Positions 42,659-49,774 of a DNA stretch of 64,000 nucleotides are shown in pieces (positions within the stretch are counted from its first letter, which is position 1; each line of letters opens with the position of its first letter). A program made the position numbers and the translations under genes. The stretch is from NCBI RefSeq assembly GCF_900094925.1, contig NZ_FMAY01000012.1:78218-142217 (forward strand), given 5' to 3'. The notes beneath the pieces are model-generated. The model made no database searches, was not told the DNA's origin, and saw only the letters and a list, made by a program, of their open reading frames with translations. This stretch comes from Kosakonia oryzendophytica. GTDB lineage: Bacteria; Pseudomonadota; Gammaproteobacteria; Enterobacterales; Enterobacteriaceae.

Positions 42659-43290
42659 AGAGGTGCTCCTGTTGTGCCGCCGCTGTCGCCAGGGTGTTGA
42701 TGGGTATGCAGCACTTTGCCGTTGGACGACAGCGAACCGCCGCTGTGCTCGATATTGCCGCGCATCGTGCCGCCGCTTTTTACCTCCAGCGTGCCGGTGA
42801 TGAGCTTATTGGTGCAGACCACTTCCGGGGTATCCAGCGTGACGCGGGTGGATGCCTTCACTAACACCTCCGGCACGCTGGCGGTAATGGATTGTGAGGC
42901 GCTGATCTCGGCGGTTTTGATGCCGCTGACTTTCAGGGCGCTGGTTTGGGGTTCGTACTCAACTACCGCGCCATCCGGGAAGGCAACATGCCAGGCATCC
43001 GCCGAAGTGGACGGTGCCGGGCGATCGTCGGAATAGATCCCGGGCAGAACAAAGGCGGTGTCGAGTTCGCCACCGACCGCCAGCACTAACACCTGCTCGC
43101 CGACGGAAGGCGCCCACCACGTACGTGATTGACCGGCGCGGTGGGTTAACCACTGCAGCCACTGGGTAACAAGGCCGCCTGTCTGCACACGACAACGCCC
43201 GGTGTTAAGGTCGGTTTCGACGATAATCCCGGTGCGGATCATATTGCGCAGTGCGCGGGCCATTTCCTGGAGCGAGAGTTGTGTATTCAT
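42655..43290 (-). CDS. V: Tail spike/baseplate central protein gpV
   Basis: The 211-aa protein starts MNTQLSLQEMARALRNMIRTG at 43290, giving the exact P2 gpV length. The OB-fold N domain (GRCRVQTGG) is followed by a beta-helix tip that ends in SSNGKVLHTHQHPGDSGGTTGAPL. The HxH pair there binds the metal at the membrane-piercing point in P2. It is the central spike needed for puncture. Confidence 0.95.
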   Translation of the reverse strand: MNTQLSLQEMARALRNMIRTGIIVETDLNTGRCRVQTGGLVTQWLQWLTHRAGQSRTWWAPSVGEQVLVLAVGGELDTAFVLPGIYSDDRPAPSTSADAWHVAFPDGAVVEYEPQTSALKVSGIKTAEISASQSITASVPEVLVKASTRVTLDTPEVVCTNKLITGTLEVKSGGTMRGNIEHSGGSLSSNGKVLHTHQHPGDSGGTTGAPL

Positions 43291-43337
43291 ACGCGAAATG
43301 ATGCTATGCGACCCCGGCTTTGGAAAACGGACAACGC

Positions 43338-43355
43338 TGTCCGGGTTTTGGCACA
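43338..43355 (-). promoter_or_regulatory. Late-promoter (Ogr) motif before V, perfect TGT-N12-ACA
   Basis: Read leftward: TGTGCCAAAACCCGGACA, the exact spaced dyad used by P2 late activators. P2 also has a late promoter upstream of V. By the -55 rule the transcript would start close to the V start at 43290, so the true start point or leader needs care. Confidence 0.6.
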
Positions 43356-43376
43356 ACGCCAGGGAGCAATGGGTTA

Positions 43377-43844
43377 TCAGGAGGACCAGCTGCTGAGCAG
43401 CTCGCCGTGAACATACAGCTCTTTCGGGCGGGTCACCAACGCCGGCGGCAACGGTTCCGGCAGCGTTTCGGCATACAGCGCGCCATCCACTTCCTTCACC
43501 TGTGTGCGTTCCGTCAGTTGCAGCGTGAGGGCCAGATCCTGCGTACTGTCGCTATTGGTAACCAGCGTCCAGCTAAAACAGGCTTGCTGCCCGGCCTCCA
43601 CGGTGAGGATATCGGGCTGGTTGTCGCGTAGCCACAGCATCACCGGCACGAAGATCGTGTCGATATCGCCGGAAAAACCACTGACGGCGACATTCAGACT
43701 GAACTGTTTTTCAAACGACAGTGAGTGGGAGAGGGTGGCAATATTTCTGCCTTTATCCACCCACAGTCGCAGCATGGCAGGGTTAGTGCGCAGGGCCGGG
43801 ACGGCGTCCATCAGGGCTTTGCGCAGCGTATCGGGTTTTAGCAT
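43377..43844 (-). CDS. R: Tail completion protein gpR
   Basis: The 155-aa protein (MLKPDTLRKALMDAVPALRTNPAMLRLWVDKG ... LRDNQPDILTVEAGQQ, VTRPKELYVHGELLSSW) equals P2 gpR in length and is clearly similar. In P2 gene S follows R; here 86 bases lead straight to V and no S is present. Confidence 0.93.
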   Translation of the reverse strand: MLKPDTLRKALMDAVPALRTNPAMLRLWVDKGRNIATLSHSLSFEKQFSLNVAVSGFSGDIDTIFVPVMLWLRDNQPDILTVEAGQQACFSWTLVTNSDSTQDLALTLQLTERTQVKEVDGALYAETLPEPLPPALVTRPKELYVHGELLSSWSS

Positions 43845-44097
43845 TTATCTCATCCTGGCAGTGTTTAACGGTTTCGACCTGTAACGCGCACTGTTCCAGC
43901 GCGCGCTCAAGCCGTCGAATATCGGCGCTTAAGTCGCCGTTGGTTTGGGGATTACTTGCCGGCATCGGGCACAGACTGACCTGCGGGCAACGGTTGTAAA
44001 CAGTGACCGGCAGAGGCGCAGGCGGGGCGCTGGTGCACCCGGCGCACAGCATCAGGCAGCTCAGCGCTGTACCAGCGGCGAAACGCATCGTTTTCAT
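43783..44097 (-). CDS. lysC: LysC/Rz1-like outer membrane spanin lipoprotein
   Basis: The 104-aa frame (MKTMRFAAGTALSCLMLCAGCTSAPPAPLPVTVYNRCPQ) has a lipobox LCAGC and proline-rich mature start, like P2 LysC. An internal Met at 44088 is an alternative start. It is nested out of frame in the end of LysB and overlaps R, as usual for Rz/Rz1 pairs. Confidence 0.8.
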   Translation of the reverse strand: MKTMRFAAGTALSCLMLCAGCTSAPPAPLPVTVYNRCPQVSLCPMPASNPQTNGDLSADIRRLERALEQCALQVETVKHCQDEINAKTRYAAQSPDGRRPGPAH

Positions 44098-44365
44098 TGA
44101 TTAACCTCGTAATAGCCTGTTCGCGCTGCACCGCCTGCGCACTGGCGGAATCCAGTTGCTGGCGCAGCGCCACCTGCGCCTGCTCGTTGCTGTCCGCCAG
44201 TTCGCGTGAGGCGGTAAGCTGCGCGTTCAGTTGTGCGATAGCGCTGTTTTGCGCCTGGGTTAGCTGGCGGGACTGTGCCAGCGACGTGCGCAGCGTGTGG
44301 TTTTGCTGCAACAGCCACAGCAGGCCGCAGACGCCCAACAGCAGGGCAATTAGCCAGGTTTTCAT
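43952..44365 (-). CDS. lysB: LysB/Rz-like inner membrane spanin
   Basis: The 137-aa protein starts at 44365 (MKTWLIALLLGVCGLLWLLQQ) after GGGGACGTT. It has one N-terminal membrane helix and a periplasmic coiled coil (SRQLTQAQNSAIAQLNAQLTASRELADSNEQAQVALRQQ). With LysC it would fuse inner and outer membranes at lysis. It overlaps the lysozyme gene by 4 bases. Confidence 0.85.
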   Translation of the reverse strand: MKTWLIALLLGVCGLLWLLQQNHTLRTSLAQSRQLTQAQNSAIAQLNAQLTASRELADSNEQAQVALRQQLDSASAQAVQREQAITRLINENDAFRRWYSAELPDAVRRVHQRPACASAGHCLQPLPAGQSVPDAGK

Positions 44366-44871
44366 AACGTCCCCTGGAGACATAAGGCGCGTTCACGCTG
44401 GCGGCGATTTTCCAGCCCGGTATTGCGCACACCGTCGATAAACACCCAGCGTGGCAGCTGATCGCAGGCCTGTTGCCACTGTTTTTTATTGAGGAAAAAC
44501 GCCAGCGTTGAGCGGCAGGCGGCACCGGTACCGACGTTAAACGCAAAGCTGATCACCGCGTCGTAGACCTGCGGCGGCATCGCCACCGTTACGCACTCCG
44601 ACAGTCGACGCTCAACATGCAGGACATCGGCGACCAGGTTGACCGCCGCCTCTTTTTCCGTGATATCGCGTTTCGGCGTGACGCCGGCGGTATGGCCAAT
44701 ACCGGACGTCCAGACGCCAGCGCTGCACTGATAAGGGCGCAGCCGACAACCTTCGAGATCGGCAATCAGCGCCAGCCCTTGCTGCGAGGTATGGAGTAAG
44801 CGGAAGTCCGGTATCAGTGCCGCCAGCGCCAGCACGACCGCTGCGCTACAGCGTTTAACGGGTAAGCCCAT
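44362..44871 (-). CDS. K: SAR-type phage lysozyme gpK
   Basis: The 169-aa GH24 enzyme has a weak N-terminal signal-anchor-release helix (CSAAVVLALAALIPDF) and the catalytic region LIADLEGCRLRPYQCSAGVWTSGIGHT. Counting gives E-8-C-5-T, the variant triad with cysteine in place of aspartate. It degrades peptidoglycan after membrane depolarisation by the holin. In P2 gpK is not a SAR enzyme, so this lysis gene is of the other common type. Confidence 0.9.
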   Translation of the reverse strand: MGLPVKRCSAAVVLALAALIPDFRLLHTSQQGLALIADLEGCRLRPYQCSAGVWTSGIGHTAGVTPKRDITEKEAAVNLVADVLHVERRLSECVTVAMPPQVYDAVISFAFNVGTGAACRSTLAFFLNKKQWQQACDQLPRWVFIDGVRNTGLENRRQRERALCLQGTL

Positions 44872-45076
44872 TGATCACCTCCTGGCTCGTGGCGCAGGAT
44901 TTGAGAAACAGATAGCTCTTTCGGCGGTAATACCAGTTCACCGCCACGGTAACGGCAACGCCGAGCGCGCCAAACCAGGCGGCGAAGTCTTGTGGCGTCA
45001 TCGCGCCAAAAAACGTCAGCGCGACGCTGATCCAGTACGCCAGCGACGAGGTGACTTTTTCGATGGTCATGCCCAT
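44855..45076 (-). CDS. Class II-type phage holin
   Basis: The 73-aa protein has two membrane helices (SLAYWISVALTFFGAM and FAAWFGALGVAVTVAVNWYY) and a charged tail RRKSYLFLKSCATSQE, like small phage holins of P2-related phages. A start at 45070 (MTIEKV) is equally possible. It overlaps X upstream and the lysozyme downstream and would set lysis time. Confidence 0.85.
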   Translation of the reverse strand: MGMTIEKVTSSLAYWISVALTFFGAMTPQDFAAWFGALGVAVTVAVNWYYRRKSYLFLKSCATSQEVINGLTR

Positions 45077-45270
45077 AGGTTCACCGTTTCGTTCACCGTG
45101 GCGACCGCCACTTCCGGCAGTTCAACGTGGGTGCCATGGGGCAGGATCACCCCGAGTTCCGCCAGTCCAGGGTTGGCCAGAAGTACGGTTTCGACCACGC
45201 CTTCCGTGCGGCCGTAATAGCGCAGACAAAGGATGTCGAGGGTGTCGCCCTGTTGTGTAATTGCATTCAT
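45067..45270 (-). CDS. X: Tail protein gpX
   Basis: The 67-aa LysM-like protein (MNAITQQGDTLDILCLRYYGRTEGVVETVLLANPGLAELG) matches P2 gpX in length and sequence. In P2 it follows the head gene L; here nothing of L or any other head gene precedes it. Confidence 0.94.
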   Translation of the reverse strand: MNAITQQGDTLDILCLRYYGRTEGVVETVLLANPGLAELGVILPHGTHVELPEVAVATVNETVNLWA

Positions 45271-45355
45271 CGTGTTCGGATCTCTTGCGGTCTGGAGGGA
45301 GTGTTTCCAGCTTCAAGTGTCGTGGGTGGGGCAGACAGACGCCATCTGTCAGGGC

Positions 45356-45373
45356 TGGTTAAGCGTTGGCACA
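45356..45373 (-). promoter_or_regulatory. Late-promoter (Ogr) motif before X and lysis genes
   Basis: Read leftward: GTTGTGCCAACGCTTAACCA, TGT-N12-CCA, about 95 bases before the X start. It shares GTTGTGCCAA with the V site. The predicted transcript start is about 40 bases before X. Confidence 0.6.
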
Positions 45374-45411
45374 ACGTGAGAAAGCCGTAATGATGCAGAA
45401 AGGGGAGAACA

Positions 45412-45448
45412 ACAAAAGCGCGCGCCAGACCGGTGGCGGCTGGCGCGC
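45412..45448 (-). terminator. Terminator after the SOS-linked small gene
   Basis: Read leftward, GCGCGCCAG-CC...-CTGGCGCGC forms a strong hairpin followed by CTTTTGTTGTT. It would end the replication-side operon before the X unit. Confidence 0.7.
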
Positions 45449-45488
45449 AATGCTGTAAATGCCTCTGCCTGAGGAAGGCGGCAGAGCG

Positions 45489-45674
45489 TTATTCGGCGGG
45501 GTAAAAAAGCTCCTTATCTGCTACCCCTGGGGTTTCGCTGTGTGCGATGTTCGACACCATGGTCATGGCGAGTTCCATCTCTTCCCTGGTACAGCGATGA
45601 AGTAGCGCCAGATCAGTAATCAGTTTGACGCACGCCCAATTAAACTGCGATTTTTCGAAACGTTCAGACACCAT
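45489..45674 (-). CDS. Small SOS-linked prophage protein of unknown family
   Basis: The 61-aa protein (MVSERFEKSQFNWACVKLITDLALLHRCTREEMELAMTMV) is preceded by GAGGGGATTC and, 20 bases further up, by a consensus LexA box. I do not recognise the family. Phage 186 induction relies on Tum, a LexA-controlled antirepressor, so a similar antirepressor role here is plausible but inferred. It sits between gene A and the late region. Confidence 0.6.
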   Translation of the reverse strand: MVSERFEKSQFNWACVKLITDLALLHRCTREEMELAMTMVSNIAHSETPGVADKELFYPAE

Positions 45675-45693
45675 GAATCCCCTCATGTGCTTT

Positions 45694-45713
45694 TACTGTA
45701 TGGATGTACAGTA
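45694..45713 (-). promoter_or_regulatory. Consensus LexA (SOS) box
   Basis: TACTGTATGGATGTACAGTA contains CTGT-N8-ACAG with near-perfect outer symmetry. It is 20-39 bases before the 61-aa gene and directly after the stop of gene A. It implies DNA-damage induction of that gene. Confidence 0.88.
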
Positions 45714-45721
45714 TCATAAGC

Positions 45722-47728
45722 CTAATAGTAATGGGAAGCGAAAAATATTTCATCTTGATACCTATGTTGATGATTAGAAAAAGTATTGTTGTTTTCTGAT
45801 AACGGTTTCTCTCCTCTGTTTTTTGTGAATTGCGCCGCAATTTTGTCAGGAGACTGGCAACAGCCCGCCTGCCATTCCCGCCGGGGCGTACAGTTATTGA
45901 CAGAACTCCAAGAGGGCGCAGACGCGCCCTGAAGGTCAAGGTCCGTACGCTTCGGCACAATCTTCCATTTCTTCAGCCGCGTGAGCACCGGCGAACCCGC
46001 GCCGACGGTGGTGTCGTACAGGCCGCGAATGGCTACAATCGTTTCGCCATACTGATTAAACATGTTCTCCTCCTCGTACCATGTGCGCACTTGCAGGTCG
46101 TCCCGGCGTACAAACGGCCCGCCCTGCGCATTCACATAGCCAGCCCAGTCACCGGCGTCGGCGGCGTCATGCACCTGCGCGAACTCCACGCTTAACCCGC
46201 GTGCGGTTTCGCTGTCGGCCATGCGCCGCAGTTCGCGGTACACCGTGACCGGTGCGCCGCCGATAAACTGGAACTGGCGGATACGCCAGCGCGAGGCCCA
46301 TGCCGCCACTGCGCAAGCGGTTTCCTGCAACGGTGAACCGCTCTCGTGATCGGTTTCACCTTCCAGCGCATAACCGTCGATATTCTTAGCGATGTACTTC
46401 GCCACATAACCGGTTGCGCTGCCCTTCCGTGAATCTATCGCCTGCGCATCAAAGCGCGCTTTCTTCGCTTTGTCACTATTAAGTTCATGATTGTCTTCAA
46501 GTTTTGCGTACTCGCTCGTAATATCGCGTACGCGAGCAACATCCTGAGGCTGCATAAACAGCAGCAGATGCCAGTGCGGGGTGCCATCGTGATGCGGCTC
46601 CGCCACGCGAATGCCGAACACGCGCAGATTATGGCGGTGCAGCTTGGCGCGAATACGCGCCCACAGCGCGGTGAAGTAACGTTGGGTCTGCGCCGGACTG
46701 GCACCGTTCCACTTCCGATTGCGGTAGCCGGCGCGGGTGGTGGCGTGCCAGGCGGAAGGGGCGGTCAGGGTGTAAAACTCGCCCACGTAACCCAGGTTCT
46801 GGCAGATGGTCTCGAACCCGCGAATGCGCGTCATCAGCTCGCTGCGGCGGATCGCCGGGTTGGCTACCGAACCATCGTGTTTATCGATCAGACTGATGCG
46901 GTTGCCTTCTTCGTCCTCGAGTTCCATGCCTTTGAGAAACTCACGGTTACGGCGTTTTTGCTCGCGCCAGGCACTGACGCAATCCTGGCTGGCGTAGGGG
47001 TGTTTTTTCTTGCTGACGTTGCCCAGTGCGATCTGGAGATGTTCCCGCCACTGTGCAGCGATGCGGCGTAAATGCCCGCGCCACCACTGTTCGCTGAACA
47101 GGCGGATCACGGCCGGGGCGAGGTCGCTGGCGTTGGCCAGTTTGCGGGTGACCCGTTGCCAGTGCGGCGGTGTGACGTTGAATTGCAGGGCGATGATCCC
47201 CGCGCGCATATACCAACGATGCAGGGTTTTCAGCTCGGCGTCGTCGGCGTTATCGATATCTGCCAGTTCGCCGCGAATAAAATTGGCGATGTCCGCCGAC
47301 AGCCGGTCGATCGCTTTTTTCGTCATGTCCGGTAGGCGGTTGTAGCGGGCGAGTAAATTCACCAGCCGGCTCGCGAGGTCGCGCTGAACCGGTGTATCGA
47401 AGTGGCCATTAAATACCGCTTTCGATACGCGCTGGTGAATGCAGGTGAGTTGGTAACGCTGTGTGACTGCGTTGAGGCGGGGCAGCGTACGCGCCACAAC
47501 GTGGCGCAGCCAGGCGTTGGCGCGCGCCTCGCCGTGGTGCTTCTCCAGCGTATCTGCCGTGCGCATGATTGGCAGGCGTACACACTCCGGTTGCAGCGCC
47601 AGCGCATGACGGGCTTGCAACAACGCCGCAATCAGCTGATTGCGACGGTGGAGTTCGGCATGCGTGAGGTAGGGGCTGGCAATCGCCGGACGCGGTGCGT
47701 TCCACGGAAAAGCCCACGAGATCGCCAA
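45722..47728 (-). CDS. A: Rolling-circle replication endonuclease gpA
   Basis: The 668-aa protein belongs to the P2 A family of HUH endonucleases. The histidine motif is DGTPHWHLLLFM, and the paired catalytic tyrosines are in ATGYVAKYIAKNIDGYAL. Upstream are LGYVGEFYTLTAPSAWHA and RYFTALWARIRAKLHRHNLRVFGIRVAEPH. P2 A is 761 aa. It nicks the phage origin within its own gene and is cis-acting. Retention suggests the element may still replicate. Confidence 0.93.
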   Translation of the reverse strand: MAISWAFPWNAPRPAIASPYLTHAELHRRNQLIAALLQARHALALQPECVRLPIMRTADTLEKHHGEARANAWLRHVVARTLPRLNAVTQRYQLTCIHQRVSKAVFNGHFDTPVQRDLASRLVNLLARYNRLPDMTKKAIDRLSADIANFIRGELADIDNADDAELKTLHRWYMRAGIIALQFNVTPPHWQRVTRKLANASDLAPAVIRLFSEQWWRGHLRRIAAQWREHLQIALGNVSKKKHPYASQDCVSAWREQKRRNREFLKGMELEDEEGNRISLIDKHDGSVANPAIRRSELMTRIRGFETICQNLGYVGEFYTLTAPSAWHATTRAGYRNRKWNGASPAQTQRYFTALWARIRAKLHRHNLRVFGIRVAEPHHDGTPHWHLLLFMQPQDVARVRDITSEYAKLEDNHELNSDKAKKARFDAQAIDSRKGSATGYVAKYIAKNIDGYALEGETDHESGSPLQETACAVAAWASRWRIRQFQFIGGAPVTVYRELRRMADSETARGLSVEFAQVHDAADAGDWAGYVNAQGGPFVRRDDLQVRTWYEEENMFNQYGETIVAIRGLYDTTVGAGSPVLTRLKKWKIVPKRTDLDLQGASAPSWSSVNNCTPRREWQAGCCQSPDKIAAQFTKNRGEKPLSENNNTFSNHQHRYQDEIFFASHYY

Positions 47729-47950
47729 TTAGCGCCTCCTGTAGTGTTTATCTTGCCGTTCGGCGCGGTGCTGGCAGGTTACGCAGCAGGTCACGCCGGG
47801 CAGCGCCATACGGCGGGCTTCGGGGATAGGCGCATCGCAGTTTTCGCAGGTCAGACGCGACGGTAACAGCAGGCGGTTGCGTGCCTGGCGGATGTACCGT
47901 TCGCGCTCTTCCAGCTCACGCTGTTGTACGAGATCCATTTCATCGGCCAT
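47729..47950 (-). CDS. TraR/DksA-type zinc-finger protein
   Basis: The 73-aa protein (MADEMDLVQQRELEERERYI ... CENCDAPIPEARR, GVTCCVTCQHRAE) has the C4 zinc finger of phage TraR/DksA proteins (P2 orf82 type). Such proteins can bind RNA polymerase. Its stop is adjacent to the A start. Confidence 0.9.
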   Translation of the reverse strand: MADEMDLVQQRELEERERYIRQARNRLLLPSRLTCENCDAPIPEARRMALPGVTCCVTCQHRAERQDKHYRRR

Positions 47951-48045
47951 CGGTAACGCTCCTTAGGGTGTGGTGCATTGGGTTTCTCCTGATTGCGGGC
48001 AAAAGGGGGCCTGGCGGGTGGACGCCATGGCTTACGGATTGGGGG

Positions 48046-48384
48046 TTAACGCGGCAGGGTCAGGCGTTTCGGGAACAGGCTGACGACCGCGCGGAAATGG
48101 TTCATTGCACTGATCACGGCTCTCTTCTCTTCAAGCGTCAGTGCGTGTGGGCCGAGAGCCTGGCGGGCCGCGGGCACGCGGGCGAGAAAGAAGATCGCCG
48201 CCAGTGCGCGGCTGTTTTCGTCGTACTGCGCGTCGCGCTTATCGCACAAATCCTCGATAAAACGCGCCACTTCGGGCCAGCTATCGCCCCAGTGACTGGT
48301 GCGGAGTTCGGCGATATGGTTCAGCCCGTTAAGTCGTTCTCCGGCGCTGAGCGGTACGCTGATGCGGTCTGCTGTGATAGCCAT
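48046..48384 (-). CDS. DUF5347-like prophage protein
   Basis: The 112-aa protein (MAITADRISVPLSAGERLNGLNHIAELRTSHWGDSW ... RALAAIFFLARVPAARQ, AMNHFRAVVSLFPKRLTLP) matches my memory of DUF5347 proteins of P2-like phages. The start at 48384 follows GGAGAGTAT. It lies in the early operon and has no known function. Confidence 0.65.
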   Translation of the reverse strand: MAITADRISVPLSAGERLNGLNHIAELRTSHWGDSWPEVARFIEDLCDKRDAQYDENSRALAAIFFLARVPAARQALGPHALTLEEKRAVISAMNHFRAVVSLFPKRLTLPR

Positions 48385-48422
48385 ACTCTCTCCTGTTTTC
48401 TTCTGAGCTTGCAAAAGCAAAC

Positions 48423-48800
48423 TCAGTTAAAGGATGTGCCGGCGCGGTGATCGATATAGCGGCAGTCGATGGCCTGCTGCGTTAATTTGTCGCGCCAGGC
48501 TTTCACATTGATCAACGTACGGCTACGTTTCCCGGCATGTTGCGCCGCGGAATAGTCGCGTGTCGGGGCTTTGAGCAATATGCCTTCGTCAAGCCATTGC
48601 CAGACCAGACGTTCGCTGATACCGCGCATGGCGGCGAAATCTTTCACCGTCATCGCGTCGGACATCGCCGAGCGGATCAGCGTTTGCAACGCTGGCAGCA
48701 GGGCGGACATCAGCTCATCCATTTGGCCATGGGTGAAATTTCCGGATTGCATTTGAGAGTCGGATAACGGATGAGACGGCGTTGATTTTGCATCTGACAT
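48423..48800 (-). CDS. Cox/excisionase-like early regulator
   Basis: The 125-aa protein has a winged-helix type segment MTVKDFAAMRGISERLVWQWLDEGILLKAPTRDYSAAQHAGKRSRTLINVKAWRDKL, resembling P2 Cox or 186 Apl. It is first in the leftward early operon, divergent from CI across a 115-base operator region. P2 Cox represses the lysogenic promoter and directs excision; the N-terminal 45 residues here are extra. Confidence 0.7.
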   Translation of the reverse strand: MSDAKSTPSHPLSDSQMQSGNFTHGQMDELMSALLPALQTLIRSAMSDAMTVKDFAAMRGISERLVWQWLDEGILLKAPTRDYSAAQHAGKRSRTLINVKAWRDKLTQQAIDCRYIDHRAGTSFN

Positions 48801-48915
48801 ATCGCATTATCTCCTGTGGTTTGAAATGTACTGCACTGGTGTGCATTCTGGTCTATGCACAGCAATATAAATCGCAAATGCGATTGTGTAAATCACTTTT
48901 TCGAAGTTGGTATGC
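48801..48915. promoter_or_regulatory. Lysogeny/lysis switch operator region
   Basis: Between divergent Cox-like and CI genes are two palindromes: TGTGCAT-TCTGGTCT-ATGCACA (48840-48861) and AATCGCAAATGCGATT (48870-48885). The second shares CGCAAATGC with the dyad before ogr. These are probable operators for CI and Cox. The CI ribosome site is weak. Confidence 0.6.
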
Positions 48916-49767
48916 ATGAGTGAAAACAAGATGAGTGTTCAGGATGTGATTGAGCGCATTGCCGCGTCCTATTCCGTCTCCAGCCAGAAAGCGCTCGCCG
49001 AAGCGCTGGATGTGCCGGCGAACAATATCAGTAGCTGGATCCAGCGCGAGAGCGTGCCCTATAAAGCAGTGGTCAAATGTGCGCTCGATACCGGGGCCGA
49101 TCTGCACTGGCTGGTGGAAGGTGAGTTTGCAAATGCAAAATTAACCGATAAACCCGCACCGAAAGGCAAAGCGTTGTATAACGAGATTTTATCGACCGGC
49201 GGGCGGCCGGTGCTGCGCCGAATCCTCGATGCATACGGGTTTCAGATGCAAAAAGATCTCGGTGATTTGCTGGATATCTCTTCCGGAACCATCAGCACCT
49301 GGGTGCGGCGTGAGTTTTTCCCCGGCGATGTGGTGGTGACGTGCGCGCTGGATACCGGCGTGTCGCTCAACTGGCTGGCGACCGGCAAAGGCGAGATGTA
49401 TCCCGCCGCGTCCACGTCAGCTGTGCAACACGAGGCGGCGCTGAGTATCCCGAAATATCGCCATGAGTCCGGCGAACTGAAAGAGGCGGGCATGTGGTTG
49501 CTGGATCGTAGCCTGGCACCGTCGTCCGTCGACAGCCTGAATTTTATTGAAGGGCTGAATGCGGGCTGGCTGGTGGACACTTCCGCGCAAAAAATCGGTA
49601 ACGGTCGCTGGTTTATCCGCATTGATGATGTGCTGGATGTGTTTGATGTGGTGCGCTTGCCGGGCGGCAAGGTGCGTCTTACCAATCATTCGGCGGATTT
49701 TGAGTGCAACGTGACAGAGATTGAGCCGTTTGGCGTGGTGATTTTTACGCTGGAAAAACACGTTTAG
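48916..49767 (+). CDS. cI: CI-type prophage repressor with duplicated DNA-binding domain
   Basis: The 283-aa protein (start ATG 48916, MSENKMSVQDVIERIAAS) carries two copies of the phage CI helix-turn-helix domain. Copy 1, residues 7-72: VSSQKALAEALDVPANNISSW ... CALDTGADLHWLVEGE. Copy 2, residues 93-158: FQMQKDLGDLLDISSGTISTW ... CALDTGVSLNWLATGK. A 186-CI-like C-terminal domain follows (FIEGLNAGWLVDTSAQKIGNGRWFIRIDD). 186 CI is about 192 aa with one such domain. There is no LexA-type autocleavage motif, so induction needs an antirepressor. Confidence 0.88.
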   Translation: MSENKMSVQDVIERIAASYSVSSQKALAEALDVPANNISSWIQRESVPYKAVVKCALDTGADLHWLVEGEFANAKLTDKPAPKGKALYNEILSTGGRPVLRRILDAYGFQMQKDLGDLLDISSGTISTWVRREFFPGDVVVTCALDTGVSLNWLATGKGEMYPAASTSAVQHEAALSIPKYRHESGELKEAGMWLLDRSLAPSSVDSLNFIEGLNAGWLVDTSAQKIGNGRWFIRIDDVLDVFDVVRLPGGKVRLTNHSADFECNVTEIEPFGVVIFTLEKHV

Positions 49768-49774
49768 GGTAACC

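Larger units (their letters stand above)
45271..45488. other. Junction where P2 head genes and cos would lie
   Basis: In P2, about 8 kb (old/tin end, cos, Q, P, O, N, M, L) separates gene A from X. Here 218 bases without a gene join the two arms. They contain the X late-promoter motif and a terminator for the A-side operon. I see no cos-like GC-rich cohesive sequence and no fragment of capsid genes. Confidence 0.8.

Noticed and set aside
43291..43376. Possible remnant of tail gene S between R and V
   Set aside because: The 86 bases are too short and show no S-like reading; S is absent, not degraded here.
48840..48861. TGTGCAT...ATGCACA read as a LexA or CRP site
   Set aside because: It lacks CTG-N10-CAG and TGTGA-N6-TCACA; better treated as a phage operator.
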